From contig JHVA01000001.1 in assembly GCA_000688615.1 (NCBI GenBank), positions 2,728,001-2,792,000 on the forward strand: a stretch of DNA of 64,000 bases, written 5' to 3'. Shown here piece by piece: positions 51,601 to 59,909 of this stretch. A program made the position numbers and the translations under genes. The number at the start of each line of letters is the position of its first letter. The first letter of the stretch is position 1. Origin of the DNA: Acidobacteriaceae bacterium KBS 146 (GTDB lineage: Bacteria; Acidobacteriota; Terriglobia; Terriglobales; Acidobacteriaceae). Below the pieces are notes generated by a model. The model saw nothing but the letters and a program-made list of their open reading frames with translations, searched no databases and was not told the DNA's origin.

Positions 51601-52980
51601 CTATTCTTTCTTCCTTCGCGCGCGCTTCGGCTTCTCTTCGTCTGCCTCAGATGCGGCCCTACCTTCCCGCCATCTGCGCGTGGGATCGTCGTCCGGGTCC
51701 GGAGTTTCTTGTGGGGGTCGCGCCCCTTCAGGGACGTGCCGCAGGTTCACCCGAATCCGTGTCCACGTAGACGAGCTTCCTCGCATCGAATCAACCAGGA
51801 CATCGTCTATTGCCAACAGCTTCGCGACATCAGGATGACGCTCCTTCCACCTCTCCAGCCCATCAAACGCCTCCTGCTTGCTGGTCGAATTGGCAATAAC
51901 GATCAGTGGCATCTTTGACTGCCGTCTTCCTGGAGCGGAAGCTGCAGCCTCGACGCCTTCTTTCGCTACTGCCTTTTTCGCCCGCGACGGAGCCACACGC
52001 TTACCCTCGCCCTCCATCTTGCGGAAATGCGGTGGCCAGGGAGCATCCCCCAAACCCTCAGCCTCATCGCGCGCGGCCATCTCCAGCAGGCCCTCCAGTG
52101 AGCTCCTTACCTCATCCATCCCGGCATGAGGGTCGCCCTTTGTGGCGAAGCGCTTGGGCACCGTGAAGATCGTAAAATCCTTCGGGTCGCATTCCATGAC
52201 CTCGTCCCATTCCAGCGGTGTCGATACCCTGGCGTCCGGCAACGGTCGCACCGAATAGGCCGATGCGGTCGTACGGTCCTTCGCGTTCTGGTTGTAATCC
52301 AGAAAAACTCCGTGGCGTTCTTCCTTCCACCACTTCGAGCTGGCAAGCTGCGGCACTCTCCGCTCCACGGCACGCGACAAGGCAATGGCCGCTCGACGGA
52401 CCTCGGTGAAGGTCCAACGCGGTTCTATCCGTACATTTACGTGCATTCCCCGCGATCCACTCGTCTTTGGCCAGCCCCGCAACCCTAATTCTTCCAGCAG
52501 CGCCTTTACTTCCATGGCAACGCGACGCACGTCCTCCCATCCGACTCCTGGAATTGGATCGAGATCCACACGCAGTTCATCCGGATGATCGAGATCGCCA
52601 GTGCGTACCGGGTGAGGATGCAACTCCATGCAGCCCAGGTTGACGATCCAGGCCAGCCCAGCCACATCATCGACAACGATCTCCTCAGCCGTTCGCCCCG
52701 AAGGAGAGGAAAGTGTGACCGTGCGCATCCAGTCTGGTCGATCGCTGGGCGCGCGCTTCTGGTAGAAAGGTTCTGCCTCGGCCCCATTGACGAACCGCTT
52801 CAAAACGATGGGACGGTCTCGAATTCCCTGCAGCGCTCCGGGCGCTACCGCGAGGTAGTACCGGACCAAGTCGAGCTTCGAGACCTTCACCTGTTTTGAG
52901 AAGTACAGTTTTTCCGGGTGCGTAATCCGCACCTGATGGCCGTCGATCGAAAGAATCTCCGCCGTTTCCTCTGCGCTCAC
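51601..52980 (-). CDS. ligD: LigD-type polymerase/primase with extra C-terminal domain
   Basis: 459 residues from a GTG. Residues ~15-300 are the archaeo-eukaryotic-primase-like polymerase domain of bacterial NHEJ LigD: LYFSKQVKVSKLDLVRYYLA, IVNLGCMELHPHPVR, the metal-binding Asp pair in RVDLDPIPGVGW (DLDP 139-142), PKTSGSRGMHVNVRIEP and RVSTPLEWDEV. It adds nucleotides at DNA ends during non-homologous end joining. There is no nuclease or ligase domain on the chain, and no Ku gene in the window. Residues ~320-355 are a Lys/Ala linker, and 357-416 (MPLIVIANSTSKQEAFDGLE, VLVDSMRGSSSTWTRIRVNL) form an additional small domain I cannot name, followed by an Arg/Lys/Glu tail. Confidence 0.88.
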   Translation of the reverse strand: MSAEETAEILSIDGHQVRITHPEKLYFSKQVKVSKLDLVRYYLAVAPGALQGIRDRPIVLKRFVNGAEAEPFYQKRAPSDRPDWMRTVTLSSPSGRTAEEIVVDDVAGLAWIVNLGCMELHPHPVRTGDLDHPDELRVDLDPIPGVGWEDVRRVAMEVKALLEELGLRGWPKTSGSRGMHVNVRIEPRWTFTEVRRAAIALSRAVERRVPQLASSKWWKEERHGVFLDYNQNAKDRTTASAYSVRPLPDARVSTPLEWDEVMECDPKDFTIFTVPKRFATKGDPHAGMDEVRSSLEGLLEMAARDEAEGLGDAPWPPHFRKMEGEGKRVAPSRAKKAVAKEGVEAAASAPGRRQSKMPLIVIANSTSKQEAFDGLERWKERHPDVAKLLAIDDVLVDSMRGSSSTWTRIRVNLRHVPEGARPPQETPDPDDDPTRRWREGRAASEADEEKPKRARRKKE

Positions 52981-53035
52981 GATGACAGCCTATACCGACC
53001 CTGCAGTTTCGTGCGAAACAGGCGTGGCAGAAAGT

Positions 53036-54997
53036 TCAGCCGCGCCCTCCTTTGATCAACGACAGAATCTTATCCCGCGTCGTCTGATCGTCATCAAAAC
53101 CGCCGTGAGTCGTGCTCTTTGAATGCTGCTGGGGGGCTTTGAAGACGGCCGCATTCGAGAGCCGTAGTGGCGCGATCTCGCTATTGAAGTATCGCTCCAT
53201 CCCCAGAATTGGCGTAGCCTCGCCCTTCTCGAATGACTGCGACACCAGATAGAGCAGCGACCGGCTGTAGTCAAGGATTGGCTTGCAGGTCGGGTCTCTT
53301 TGCTCAATCTCATCGGTCAGCTCAAAGTGGTTGTACTGCTTCACCTTTCCGCTCTTAATGGCCGGAACAACCAGCCGCTGAAACTCATCGGCACGAACCG
53401 CTGGAGCCATAAAATTGACCGTCTCAAAGTTCCACTTCAACCGATTCGCAATATAGCTGTGGACGATCGCTCCGGCCGAGTGACCGATCAGATGCAGCCT
53501 TACCTTGGACGGATCTTTAAAGTAGGGGGAGCTTCTGCTTGCCTCGTACAGTTTGACCCCGCCAGAATCGGGTGCGCTGGAGATGGCATCGGCATTTTGC
53601 TTCATCTGCCCCCAGACAGCAGATCCAGGAACGGCAAGGAGGCGTTCCAGCCGGGCATCCCACCAGCCTTTCACGCGATCGAGCACTGAGCCTGTCGTGC
53701 GCGGCTGTTTGGCGACGATGTCGGAGTAAATGTCCTTCAGCGTGGACATCAGGTCGGTCTCCCACATAAGGAAGATCGGGAAAATCTGCCGGTCGTACAT
53801 CGCAGGAATCCACTGGGCTGCAGTCTTTGCAGCCGTATCTTCTGAGGTCAGACCACCATGAGCATAGATGGCCACGTCGACCGGTTGGCTATCGCGTAGC
53901 CCCCAGGTCTTTCTTGCCTGCCCCAGCTGGTTGTTCAGCAATGCGCCGACGTCCCCGTCCTGGGTGCGGAAATCACCCGTATTGCTAAGTCGGCCGTTGT
54001 TCTCCATATCGATGATGAATGGTCCGATCTCACGGTTCCGCAGAGTTTCGTCCGTGGCCAGCTGTACTCTACCCTGCTTCACCCGCAAGGTCGATGCACT
54101 GGCGATCGCTACGTGCAGATCCGTCGTAACGCCTAGCTGCGCCACCCAGCAGTCCATCGCATTCTCAATCCAGTCCTGGTACGTCAAGATCGCTCGGCCG
54201 CCGGTTCCCCAGACCGTGTCCCAGGAGTTCTGCAGAATGAATCCCTCTCGCGTATAGCCCACAATGGCGAAGGCATGGGCTCCGTCTTCCGGCGTCCGCT
54301 TCTTTTGAGGAATAACCCAGTAATCCCCGGTCGTCTTTGCGCCGGCCTTGACACTGGATTTAGGCTTGAGGCCCTCCATCCACCCCTCATGGCATACCGC
54401 GCTGGCGTAGACGACACCGATCTCGTTCAGCGCAATCTGCATATCGGTGACACTGCGCGTATCCACCCGGTAATACGCTCCTAAAGGACGGCGAACCGCA
54501 TCCTGCCACCAGTCGTCTTCGGGATTTGCCGCTGCAGGTGGCATCGTCTCTGTCTTCCATAGCTTCGCGGAGCAGGAGCCATACTTGTACCAGCCCTTCA
54601 TGGCTCCTCGCAGGCTCGATCCTGTGTCCTTGCTCGGGTCTCCAGGAAACTCGTCATACCGCCGGGCCATTGAGTACAGCATGAAGGGGGAGACGGGCTG
54701 CGGCGTCTTTTCACGCTTCGCCTTCCATTGCAGGTGAAAGATCACACTGGCCAGCGCAAAACCGGTACATGCATTCGTCGATCTCTGGTTCAAGACCGGG
54801 ATATTAATAGATGGCGCCAGCATTTCGGCGGGAATCAACATGACCGAAGGCTGATAGGGCCGGTCGCGAAGGTCGACACTGTCCGGAACGACATTTGTCT
54901 TAGGCCAGCCGCTGCGGGGATCCTTCTTTGTGGCCTTCTTTGCCGGTGATTTCTTTTTGATTGCAGTACGGGTTCGTGCAACCTTCTTAGTAGCCAT
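53036..54997 (-). CDS. Papain-like cysteine peptidase fused to an alpha/beta-hydrolase
   Basis: 653 residues with GAGGAG upstream. Residues 1-28 are Lys/Ala/Thr-rich (histone H1-like), with no signal peptide. Residues ~35-290 follow the C1A (papain) order: Gln71 and Cys77 in LNQRSTNACTGFALASV, His241 in EDGAHAFAIVGYTREGF and Asn257 in ILQNSWDTVWGTGGRAIL. Residues ~370-640 look like an alpha/beta-hydrolase: HGG at 380-382 as possible oxyanion hole, VRLHLIGHSAGAIVHSYIAN with nucleophile Ser507, and an Asp/His-containing region after NHFELTDEIEQRD. Both active sites seem complete. Substrates and biological role are unknown. It is transcribed alone; the LigD-type gene follows 55 bases downstream on the same strand. 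Confidence 0.85.
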   Translation of the reverse strand: MATKKVARTRTAIKKKSPAKKATKKDPRSGWPKTNVVPDSVDLRDRPYQPSVMLIPAEMLAPSINIPVLNQRSTNACTGFALASVIFHLQWKAKREKTPQPVSPFMLYSMARRYDEFPGDPSKDTGSSLRGAMKGWYKYGSCSAKLWKTETMPPAAANPEDDWWQDAVRRPLGAYYRVDTRSVTDMQIALNEIGVVYASAVCHEGWMEGLKPKSSVKAGAKTTGDYWVIPQKKRTPEDGAHAFAIVGYTREGFILQNSWDTVWGTGGRAILTYQDWIENAMDCWVAQLGVTTDLHVAIASASTLRVKQGRVQLATDETLRNREIGPFIIDMENNGRLSNTGDFRTQDGDVGALLNNQLGQARKTWGLRDSQPVDVAIYAHGGLTSEDTAAKTAAQWIPAMYDRQIFPIFLMWETDLMSTLKDIYSDIVAKQPRTTGSVLDRVKGWWDARLERLLAVPGSAVWGQMKQNADAISSAPDSGGVKLYEASRSSPYFKDPSKVRLHLIGHSAGAIVHSYIANRLKWNFETVNFMAPAVRADEFQRLVVPAIKSGKVKQYNHFELTDEIEQRDPTCKPILDYSRSLLYLVSQSFEKGEATPILGMERYFNSEIAPLRLSNAAVFKAPQQHSKSTTHGGFDDDQTTRDKILSLIKGGRG

Positions 54998-55108
54998 AAA
55001 TCACTCCTCGGGAAAAAGTGAACCAGCGTGGCCCCTGTAACTCTTATGTGTCGCTCCACCATACCGCAGCGCTGCGAAATCGTGGCCGCTTCATGAGAAA
55101 ATCTCTTC

Positions 55109-55309
55109 ATGAGTGATTTCATCCCCAAGCCCGGCGGAGCCAAGATCGGCGGCCTCGGCCCGAAGGCGCAGAAGCTCCAGGCCCTGCGCGAGAAGGCTGC
55201 GGCCCAGAAGAACGGCAAAAACTTCTCAACCACCTCCAACGCATCGGCCAAGGCAAAGGACGCGTTCGCAGGAACCAAGAAGACTAACTTCCAGCGCAAG
55301 GCCACCTAA
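55109..55309 (+). CDS. Small basic low-complexity protein
   Basis: 66 residues beginning MSDFIPKPGGAKIGGLGPKA, rich in Lys, Ala, Gly and Asn (TTSNASAKAKDAFAGTKKTN), with no Cys, membrane segment or known domain. The composition suggests an unstructured nucleic-acid-binding or stress protein. No clear ribosome-binding site precedes the ATG. It is divergent from the peptidase/hydrolase gene. Composition, and codon choice that fits its neighbours, support translation. Confidence 0.55.
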   Translation: MSDFIPKPGGAKIGGLGPKAQKLQALREKAAAQKNGKNFSTTSNASAKAKDAFAGTKKTNFQRKAT

Positions 55310-55361
55310 ATACGACAGGCCTCCCCTTGCGCACGCGTCTGCATCGAACCAATCCAGAACG

Positions 55362-55901
55362 ATGCAGACGCTCAGCCTACGCGGCCGTTTTCTCGCCCTC
55401 ATATTCTTCTGCGCAGCCTTCGCCTCCGCAGCTCCGGCTCAGTCCGAAACGATGCAGACCGTCCCTCATGTCGATCTCAACCGATATCAGGGGAGATGGT
55501 ATGAGATTGTGCGCCTTCCGCTGTATTGGGAGAACAAGTGCGCCTCGAATGTGACGGCAACTTATACCCTCCGCACCGACGGCAGGATCACCGTCCTGAA
55601 TCAGTGCAGAAAGACTGACGGCTCGATTTCAGAGTCCACCGGAACGGCGCGTCCAGCCTCAAAGGACGGACCAAACTCCCGTCTCAAGGTCACCTTCTTC
55701 TGGCCCTTCCACGGAGACTACTGGATTCTCGATCTGGACCCGGACTACAAATGGGCGCTGGTCGGAACGCCAAACCGGAAGAATCTCTGGGTTCTCAGCC
55801 GCAACCCCCACCCCGATAAAGAGATCCTGGATCGTCTGCTTGAAAAGGCTAAAAAGCTGGGATTCGATACCTCGAAACTTATTTATACGAAGCAGGACTG
55901 A
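55362..55901 (+). CDS. Exported lipocalin (Blc-like)
   Basis: 179 residues from the ATG at 55362. A signal peptide (MQTLSLRGRFLALIFFCAAF, cleavage near APAQS) has no lipobox, unlike E. coli Blc. The lipocalin fold is clear: VDLNRYQGRWYEIVRLP (the G-x-W motif), NVTATYTLRTDGRITVLNQC, LKVTFFWPFHGDYWILDLDP and YKWALVGTPNRKNLWVLSRN. Such proteins bind lipids or haem breakdown products in the periplasm. It lies 52 bases after the small basic protein on the same strand. Confidence 0.92.
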   Translation: MQTLSLRGRFLALIFFCAAFASAAPAQSETMQTVPHVDLNRYQGRWYEIVRLPLYWENKCASNVTATYTLRTDGRITVLNQCRKTDGSISESTGTARPASKDGPNSRLKVTFFWPFHGDYWILDLDPDYKWALVGTPNRKNLWVLSRNPHPDKEILDRLLEKAKKLGFDTSKLIYTKQD

Positions 55902-55937
55902 AATGGCGCTGAGCGGCTGAGGTTTCCTGGCCTTTCG

Positions 55938-56255
55938 CTAGCTTTTACGGGTAATCCGTCTTACCCATAACGTGCCGAGATATCCCCACGCCAGCAGAAG
56001 TACCGTTATTCCCACAACCACTCCGCCACGCCGGTAGCTCAGCGCCAGGTCCACCGTGCGGTGTGTCTCGGCGTTGAAGATCAGAATTCCGACGATTCCC
56101 AAAAAGGTCGCCAGGAAAAACGCAGAGAATGCCGCCGCGGCTCCGATCAACAGGCTTGCGAACCACCCGAGATCGCCGATCGGGGCTCCAAAGAGAGTGG
56201 CCTTGGAATCCTGCATGCGGTGCGATAGTCCTTCTTCCTGCGATTCTGGCGTCAT
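55938..56255 (-). CDS. Small two-helix membrane protein
   Basis: 105 residues. Two hydrophobic helices are clear: ASLLIGAAAAFSAFFLATFL followed by GIVGILIF (residues ~33-60) and GVVVGITVLLLAWGYLGTLW (~78-97), with basic ends (RRITRKS). No family recognised. It is divergent from the 253-residue gene at 56275, with only 19 bases between the start codons, so the promoters must overlap the coding regions. Confidence 0.65.
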   Translation of the reverse strand: MTPESQEEGLSHRMQDSKATLFGAPIGDLGWFASLLIGAAAAFSAFFLATFLGIVGILIFNAETHRTVDLALSYRRGGVVVGITVLLLAWGYLGTLWVRRITRKS

Positions 56256-56274
56256 ACCAGTAGAATACTGCTTT

Positions 56275-57036
56275 ATGGCAGAAGGCGTTCAAAACGGATT
56301 AGTGCGGGCCGCCCAAGTGGCTCGTGAAACAGCGGTTCTTCATGCGCCCAACGGGATTGCGTTCGCGGCTTTTGGTGACAACAGCCTGGAAGGACCCGAT
56401 CTGGAGCGCATGGTGCAGGCAGTACCTTCGGCTGTCGCCTCTGCCCTGTCTCGCAAAGCGTACTACTTCGTGCCGCTTGCCATCAGCGAAAACCGTACGG
56501 GAGACTCGACGCTCGTCGCCCCGGCCTACACCACTGAGCTTGGTGACCAGGCAACCTGCCACCGCAACGTTACCCTCGATAATGCCGAAGGCGTCTTTAT
56601 CTCCACGAGACTCCTCGGGGACCGCTTTGCCCTTGCCTTTGAGTTTTTTATCAACGTCGGACACGCGTTCGTCGATGTAGCCGGCGTACCGGAAGCCTTC
56701 CAGCAGCTTGCCTGGACTCAGGCTCTTGCCGATGTTCGCGGCGAAACCTCCCAGGACGCCTGGGAGAGCCGCAACCTCTCTCTTCCCGGCAAGGCAGAAG
56801 GCAAGGCCACTGTCGACGAACGATCCAGGAATAGTTTTCTCGAAAGCGCGTTCTCCGACGCGATCGCCATCTACCTTCTCTCATTATCGATTGATTTCGA
56901 TTATGCTGAGCTACGCGAACGGGAGTACCCACTGCTGGCGCCCCAAGCACTTGCCGAGCGGTTGCGGTTGGTGGCGAAACTGTTTCCGCCGAATACAGGG
57001 TATGAGTTCTCAATCCGCTACCGCCGTCGAAACTAA
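56275..57036 (+). CDS. Hypothetical cytoplasmic protein
   Basis: 253 residues from the ATG at 56275; longer in-frame codons run antisense to the neighbouring membrane-protein gene and were not used. The sequence is soluble: VRAAQVARETAVLHAPNGIA, ALSRKAYYFVPLAISENRTG, EFFINVGHAFVDVAGVPEAF, with a basic C-terminus (FSIRYRRRN). I do not recognise a family or catalytic motif. It is followed 71 bases later by the methyltransferase gene on the same strand. Confidence 0.7.
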   Translation: MAEGVQNGLVRAAQVARETAVLHAPNGIAFAAFGDNSLEGPDLERMVQAVPSAVASALSRKAYYFVPLAISENRTGDSTLVAPAYTTELGDQATCHRNVTLDNAEGVFISTRLLGDRFALAFEFFINVGHAFVDVAGVPEAFQQLAWTQALADVRGETSQDAWESRNLSLPGKAEGKATVDERSRNSFLESAFSDAIAIYLLSLSIDFDYAELREREYPLLAPQALAERLRLVAKLFPPNTGYEFSIRYRRRN

Positions 57037-57107
57037 GCGGAAAGCGGTGATAATCGGGGCCCCGAGAAACAAGCAGAAGTTGTTTCTGGAAGAAGAGGGG
57101 ATGTCCT

Positions 57108-57785
57108 TTGGCCTACGATCCTCCCAAAAACCGCTCGAATCCGCTGCGCATCCGAACCACCCTTCGCGCCATCGAGGACTGGTGGTTCGATACCACCCGC
57201 TCGATTGAGACCTGCATCCATCTTCCCCATCCCGAACGAGACCAGATCGTGGGAGAATTGCGGGACAGCCTGACGTATAGTCCCGTACGTGCTAACAACG
57301 TGCGGTCCTCATTGCGCGATCTACCGATCCATAATTACTCCGACTACACCTTTATCGATATCGGTTCCGGGAAAGGCAGGGTGCTCTTTGTCGCCGCCGA
57401 ATTTCCCTTTCGACACGTGCTGGGTGTTGAGTTCGCAACCCCCATCCACCAGCATGCTGTTGCCAATATTCAACGATTCAGTCACTGGCGCCAGAAGTGC
57501 CCCAGCATCGAGTCGATCAATGCAAATGCGATGGAGTACGAGTTTCCCAACGAAAACCTGATTCTGTATCTCTGCAATCCGTTTGGACCGGAGGTGTTGC
57601 AGCAGATGCTGGCCAACCTCGAGGAGTCATTCCGGGCCAACCCGCGATCGATCATTCTCATCCTGCTCTGGCCCGAACGCGCTCAGCAGGTAGCAAAAAC
57701 GGCATACATGCAGCCTTACCGGCAGACTCGTCGCTATCACATCTATCAGATGATTCAAGATCCTCCCCCGCGCACATTGAGTTGA
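57108..57785 (+). CDS. Class I SAM-dependent methyltransferase
   Basis: 225 residues from a TTG with GAAGAGGGG upstream. The SAM-binding motif I is DYTFIDIGSGKGRVLFVAAE, followed by acidic motif II in VLGVEFATPI and motif IV-like LILYLCNPFGPEVLQQML. This is the Rossmann-fold methyltransferase pattern seen in DOT1-like and similar small enzymes; the substrate is unknown. The C-terminal end is set by the stop inside a duplicated 19-base sequence. Confidence 0.88.
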   Translation: MAYDPPKNRSNPLRIRTTLRAIEDWWFDTTRSIETCIHLPHPERDQIVGELRDSLTYSPVRANNVRSSLRDLPIHNYSDYTFIDIGSGKGRVLFVAAEFPFRHVLGVEFATPIHQHAVANIQRFSHWRQKCPSIESINANAMEYEFPNENLILYLCNPFGPEVLQQMLANLEESFRANPRSIILILLWPERAQQVAKTAYMQPYRQTRRYHIYQMIQDPPPRTLS

Positions 57786-57809
57786 ACCCTGCACATTGAG
57801 TTGAACCCT
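57772..57809 (+). repeat. Perfect 19-bp tandem duplication at the methyltransferase stop
   Basis: GCACATTGAGTTGAACCCT occurs twice head-to-tail (57772-57790 and 57791-57809). The methyltransferase stop codon TGA lies in the first copy. Confidence 0.9.
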
Positions 57810-57926
57810 TGTGCTGCATGACGTGGGACTGCAGGCAATCTTCAGACTGAGGTGCGCCGGCAGATCATGCCCTCTGTATCCTGCGTAGTCCCTCAAGCAT
57901 CCAATCAGATCGGGAGCCTGAACCTC

Positions 57927-58364
57927 ATGCCTCTTGTCCGAAGCTGTCCAAACTGTGGTCAGAAAAACCGTATCCCCGCCAACCATCTCGCCGACACCGG
58001 TCGTTGTGGTGCCTGCAAAAACGATCTTGCTCCCGTAGACGAGCCGCTTGCGGTCGACACGCAACTCTTCGATGAGATCGTGCAAAACGCTCGTGTACCG
58101 GTTCTCGTAGACTTCTGGGCAGACTGGTGCGGTCCCTGCAAAATGGCGGCTCCCGAGGTCGCACGCACCGCATCCCATGTGGCAGGTCGTGCCCTTGTCC
58201 TGAAAGTGGACACAGAAAAGAACCCTCAGCTCTCTGCTCGTTACAACATTCGCGGCATTCCTAACTTTGCCGTCTTTAGCGGTGGAAGGCTTGTCTCGCA
58301 ACAGGCGGGGCTTGTAGGCCATCAGCAGATGGAAAGCTGGCTCGATCAGGCGCGCTCCCGCTGA
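57927..58364 (+). CDS. trxC: Thioredoxin 2 (zinc-containing)
   Basis: 145 residues from the ATG at 57927 (GGGAG upstream). An N-terminal zinc ribbon has Cys7, Cys10, Cys27 and Cys30 (SCPNCG and RCGACK), and the thioredoxin domain carries DFWADWCGPCKM (Cys68/Cys71), with the cis-Pro in RGIPNFAVFSGG. It reduces disulfides in the cytoplasm, and TrxC types are often tied to oxidative stress. The gene is convergent with the trypsin-like protease gene, 15 bases apart. Confidence 0.95.
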   Translation: MPLVRSCPNCGQKNRIPANHLADTGRCGACKNDLAPVDEPLAVDTQLFDEIVQNARVPVLVDFWADWCGPCKMAAPEVARTASHVAGRALVLKVDTEKNPQLSARYNIRGIPNFAVFSGGRLVSQQAGLVGHQQMESWLDQARSR

Positions 58365-58379
58365 GGATCCCTGTGCGCC

Positions 58380-59909
58380 TCATCCTACCGGGAAGGTCGT
58401 AAGCTGTACCGAAAGTACCGACTTCACCCAGTTCGCAAAAAACCGTACGGCCTCGCCGCACGCGGGCGCAGTCGGCATCATGCGGCAGGCGTTCAGTTGC
58501 TGCGAAAACTCCGGAGTCCATCGATAGCGCGTCGAAAGACCGATAAAGACGTTCCTTCGAATCGCCACCGTCTCGAACCCGTACTGATCCATGAAGCTCG
58601 GATAGACGTCGCTGACGTGCGTGTACGCGCGGCGTTGAACCACCAGCCCATCGAAACGATAGTACGGCACCCAGTTCGACCATTGAGGATCGGCCATCCA
58701 CCCGCGAGCATTCCCTCCCGCCCAGGCTAGCTCAAAAGCCTGGGCCTTCGACTGTGCCTCCGCCACTGATCCCAGAACCCCGACCTGCAGGTGCAGATCG
58801 ATGTGTCCGGTCGAAGCCGACGCAACACAATCGCCCCGTCCATCCGGGCGTAGCTGCGCGCCCTCCGGAACGACAAACGTCGCCCCCGAAGGCAGATGCT
58901 GGTACACATCGAAGTTAAAATTAGACGGATTTACCTGAAAGAACTGCACCAGCTGGTAAAGCCCCAGCGGGCTGTCAACCGACTTCGCCAACTGCGGAAA
59001 GCTTGTCGTTCGCAGCTTCGTCAGCGTCAGGCCCGAGCAGGTAATCTCGCCCAGGTTCTTCACCTCCGACTCGGCCGCGAACAGCACATGCATCTGCCTT
59101 GCACCTGCAGCCTCCTGTCCGTTTGCGCTCTCGGTGGAAGAGGCTAGCTGCGTGAGGAACTTTACGGGGATCCCCCAACTGACGGCCGCCGCACCGTTCT
59201 CCAGCCCTCCGTCCGCGATCGCCACGACTCTTCGCTGCTGGTTAAAGATGGGCGCGCCAGAGTTCCCCGGAAGCAGATGGCCCTCGATAAAATCGATCTC
59301 AAGATCGAGACTGGGTGACCCTCCAGAGAGGGCCTGCGCCACGGACTCCGGCACGATATTGCGCAGCGTCTTGCCGCCATAACGAAGCTGTAGCGGCGTA
59401 TTCGTCATACTTGGAATCTGCAGTGGATACCCCAGCACCGACAACGGCTCAGTCAGTGACGCAGGCGCTGTCTCCGCAACCAGAACCCGTCCGACAGGGG
59501 GATTCGTAATCTTCAGCAGCGCCAGGTCGGCACGACGAAGAACCCTCACCACCGTCGCCTGCCTCGACACCCGCTCTGCTTCAAAGTAGACGATGACGTT
59601 TCCGCACCCCGCGACGGCATGCCACGCTGTAACCGCTGTGTCCGGGCTCGACCATAGAAATCCCGTTGCAGACCGCTCGCTGCACGACACCCGAACGATC
59701 GAAGGCTTCATCTCGTCGTACACGCTGGCGTTGAACTGATAGCCGCCCGCAGATGCGCTGCGGCCTTCAAGAACAAGCACAGCGCCCCCCACCACCAGCA
59801 AAAGGACTGCGGCCGTTTTATAACGGACAAAAGAGCAGGTGCAGGCCCTCGAGCGTTGTCTTCTGCTGGTTTGAATCCATCGAAGCAATCTTGTCAGCAT
59901 AGGCTGCAT
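58380..59909 (-). CDS. Membrane-anchored trypsin-like serine protease
   Basis: 509 residues from the ATG at 59909 (an ATG at 59900 is equally possible). A hydrophobic segment (AAVLLLVVGGAVLVLEG, ~33-49) anchors or exports it. The S1/DegP-type triad is His97 (VTAWHAVAG), Asp128 (RRADLALLKI) and Ser217 (LLPGNSGAPIFNQ). No PDZ domain follows; the C-terminal ~270 residues include HVLFAAESEVKNLGEITCSG and a Cys-containing end (NACRMMPTAPACGEAVRFF) and are not recognised. Its start overlaps the end of the upstream gene by 92 bases in another frame, so translational coupling is likely, or the true start is a later GTG/TTG near the hydrophobic segment. Confidence 0.82.
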   Translation of the reverse strand: MQPMLTRLLRWIQTSRRQRSRACTCSFVRYKTAAVLLLVVGGAVLVLEGRSASAGGYQFNASVYDEMKPSIVRVSCSERSATGFLWSSPDTAVTAWHAVAGCGNVIVYFEAERVSRQATVVRVLRRADLALLKITNPPVGRVLVAETAPASLTEPLSVLGYPLQIPSMTNTPLQLRYGGKTLRNIVPESVAQALSGGSPSLDLEIDFIEGHLLPGNSGAPIFNQQRRVVAIADGGLENGAAAVSWGIPVKFLTQLASSTESANGQEAAGARQMHVLFAAESEVKNLGEITCSGLTLTKLRTTSFPQLAKSVDSPLGLYQLVQFFQVNPSNFNFDVYQHLPSGATFVVPEGAQLRPDGRGDCVASASTGHIDLHLQVGVLGSVAEAQSKAQAFELAWAGGNARGWMADPQWSNWVPYYRFDGLVVQRRAYTHVSDVYPSFMDQYGFETVAIRRNVFIGLSTRYRWTPEFSQQLNACRMMPTAPACGEAVRFFANWVKSVLSVQLTTFPVG

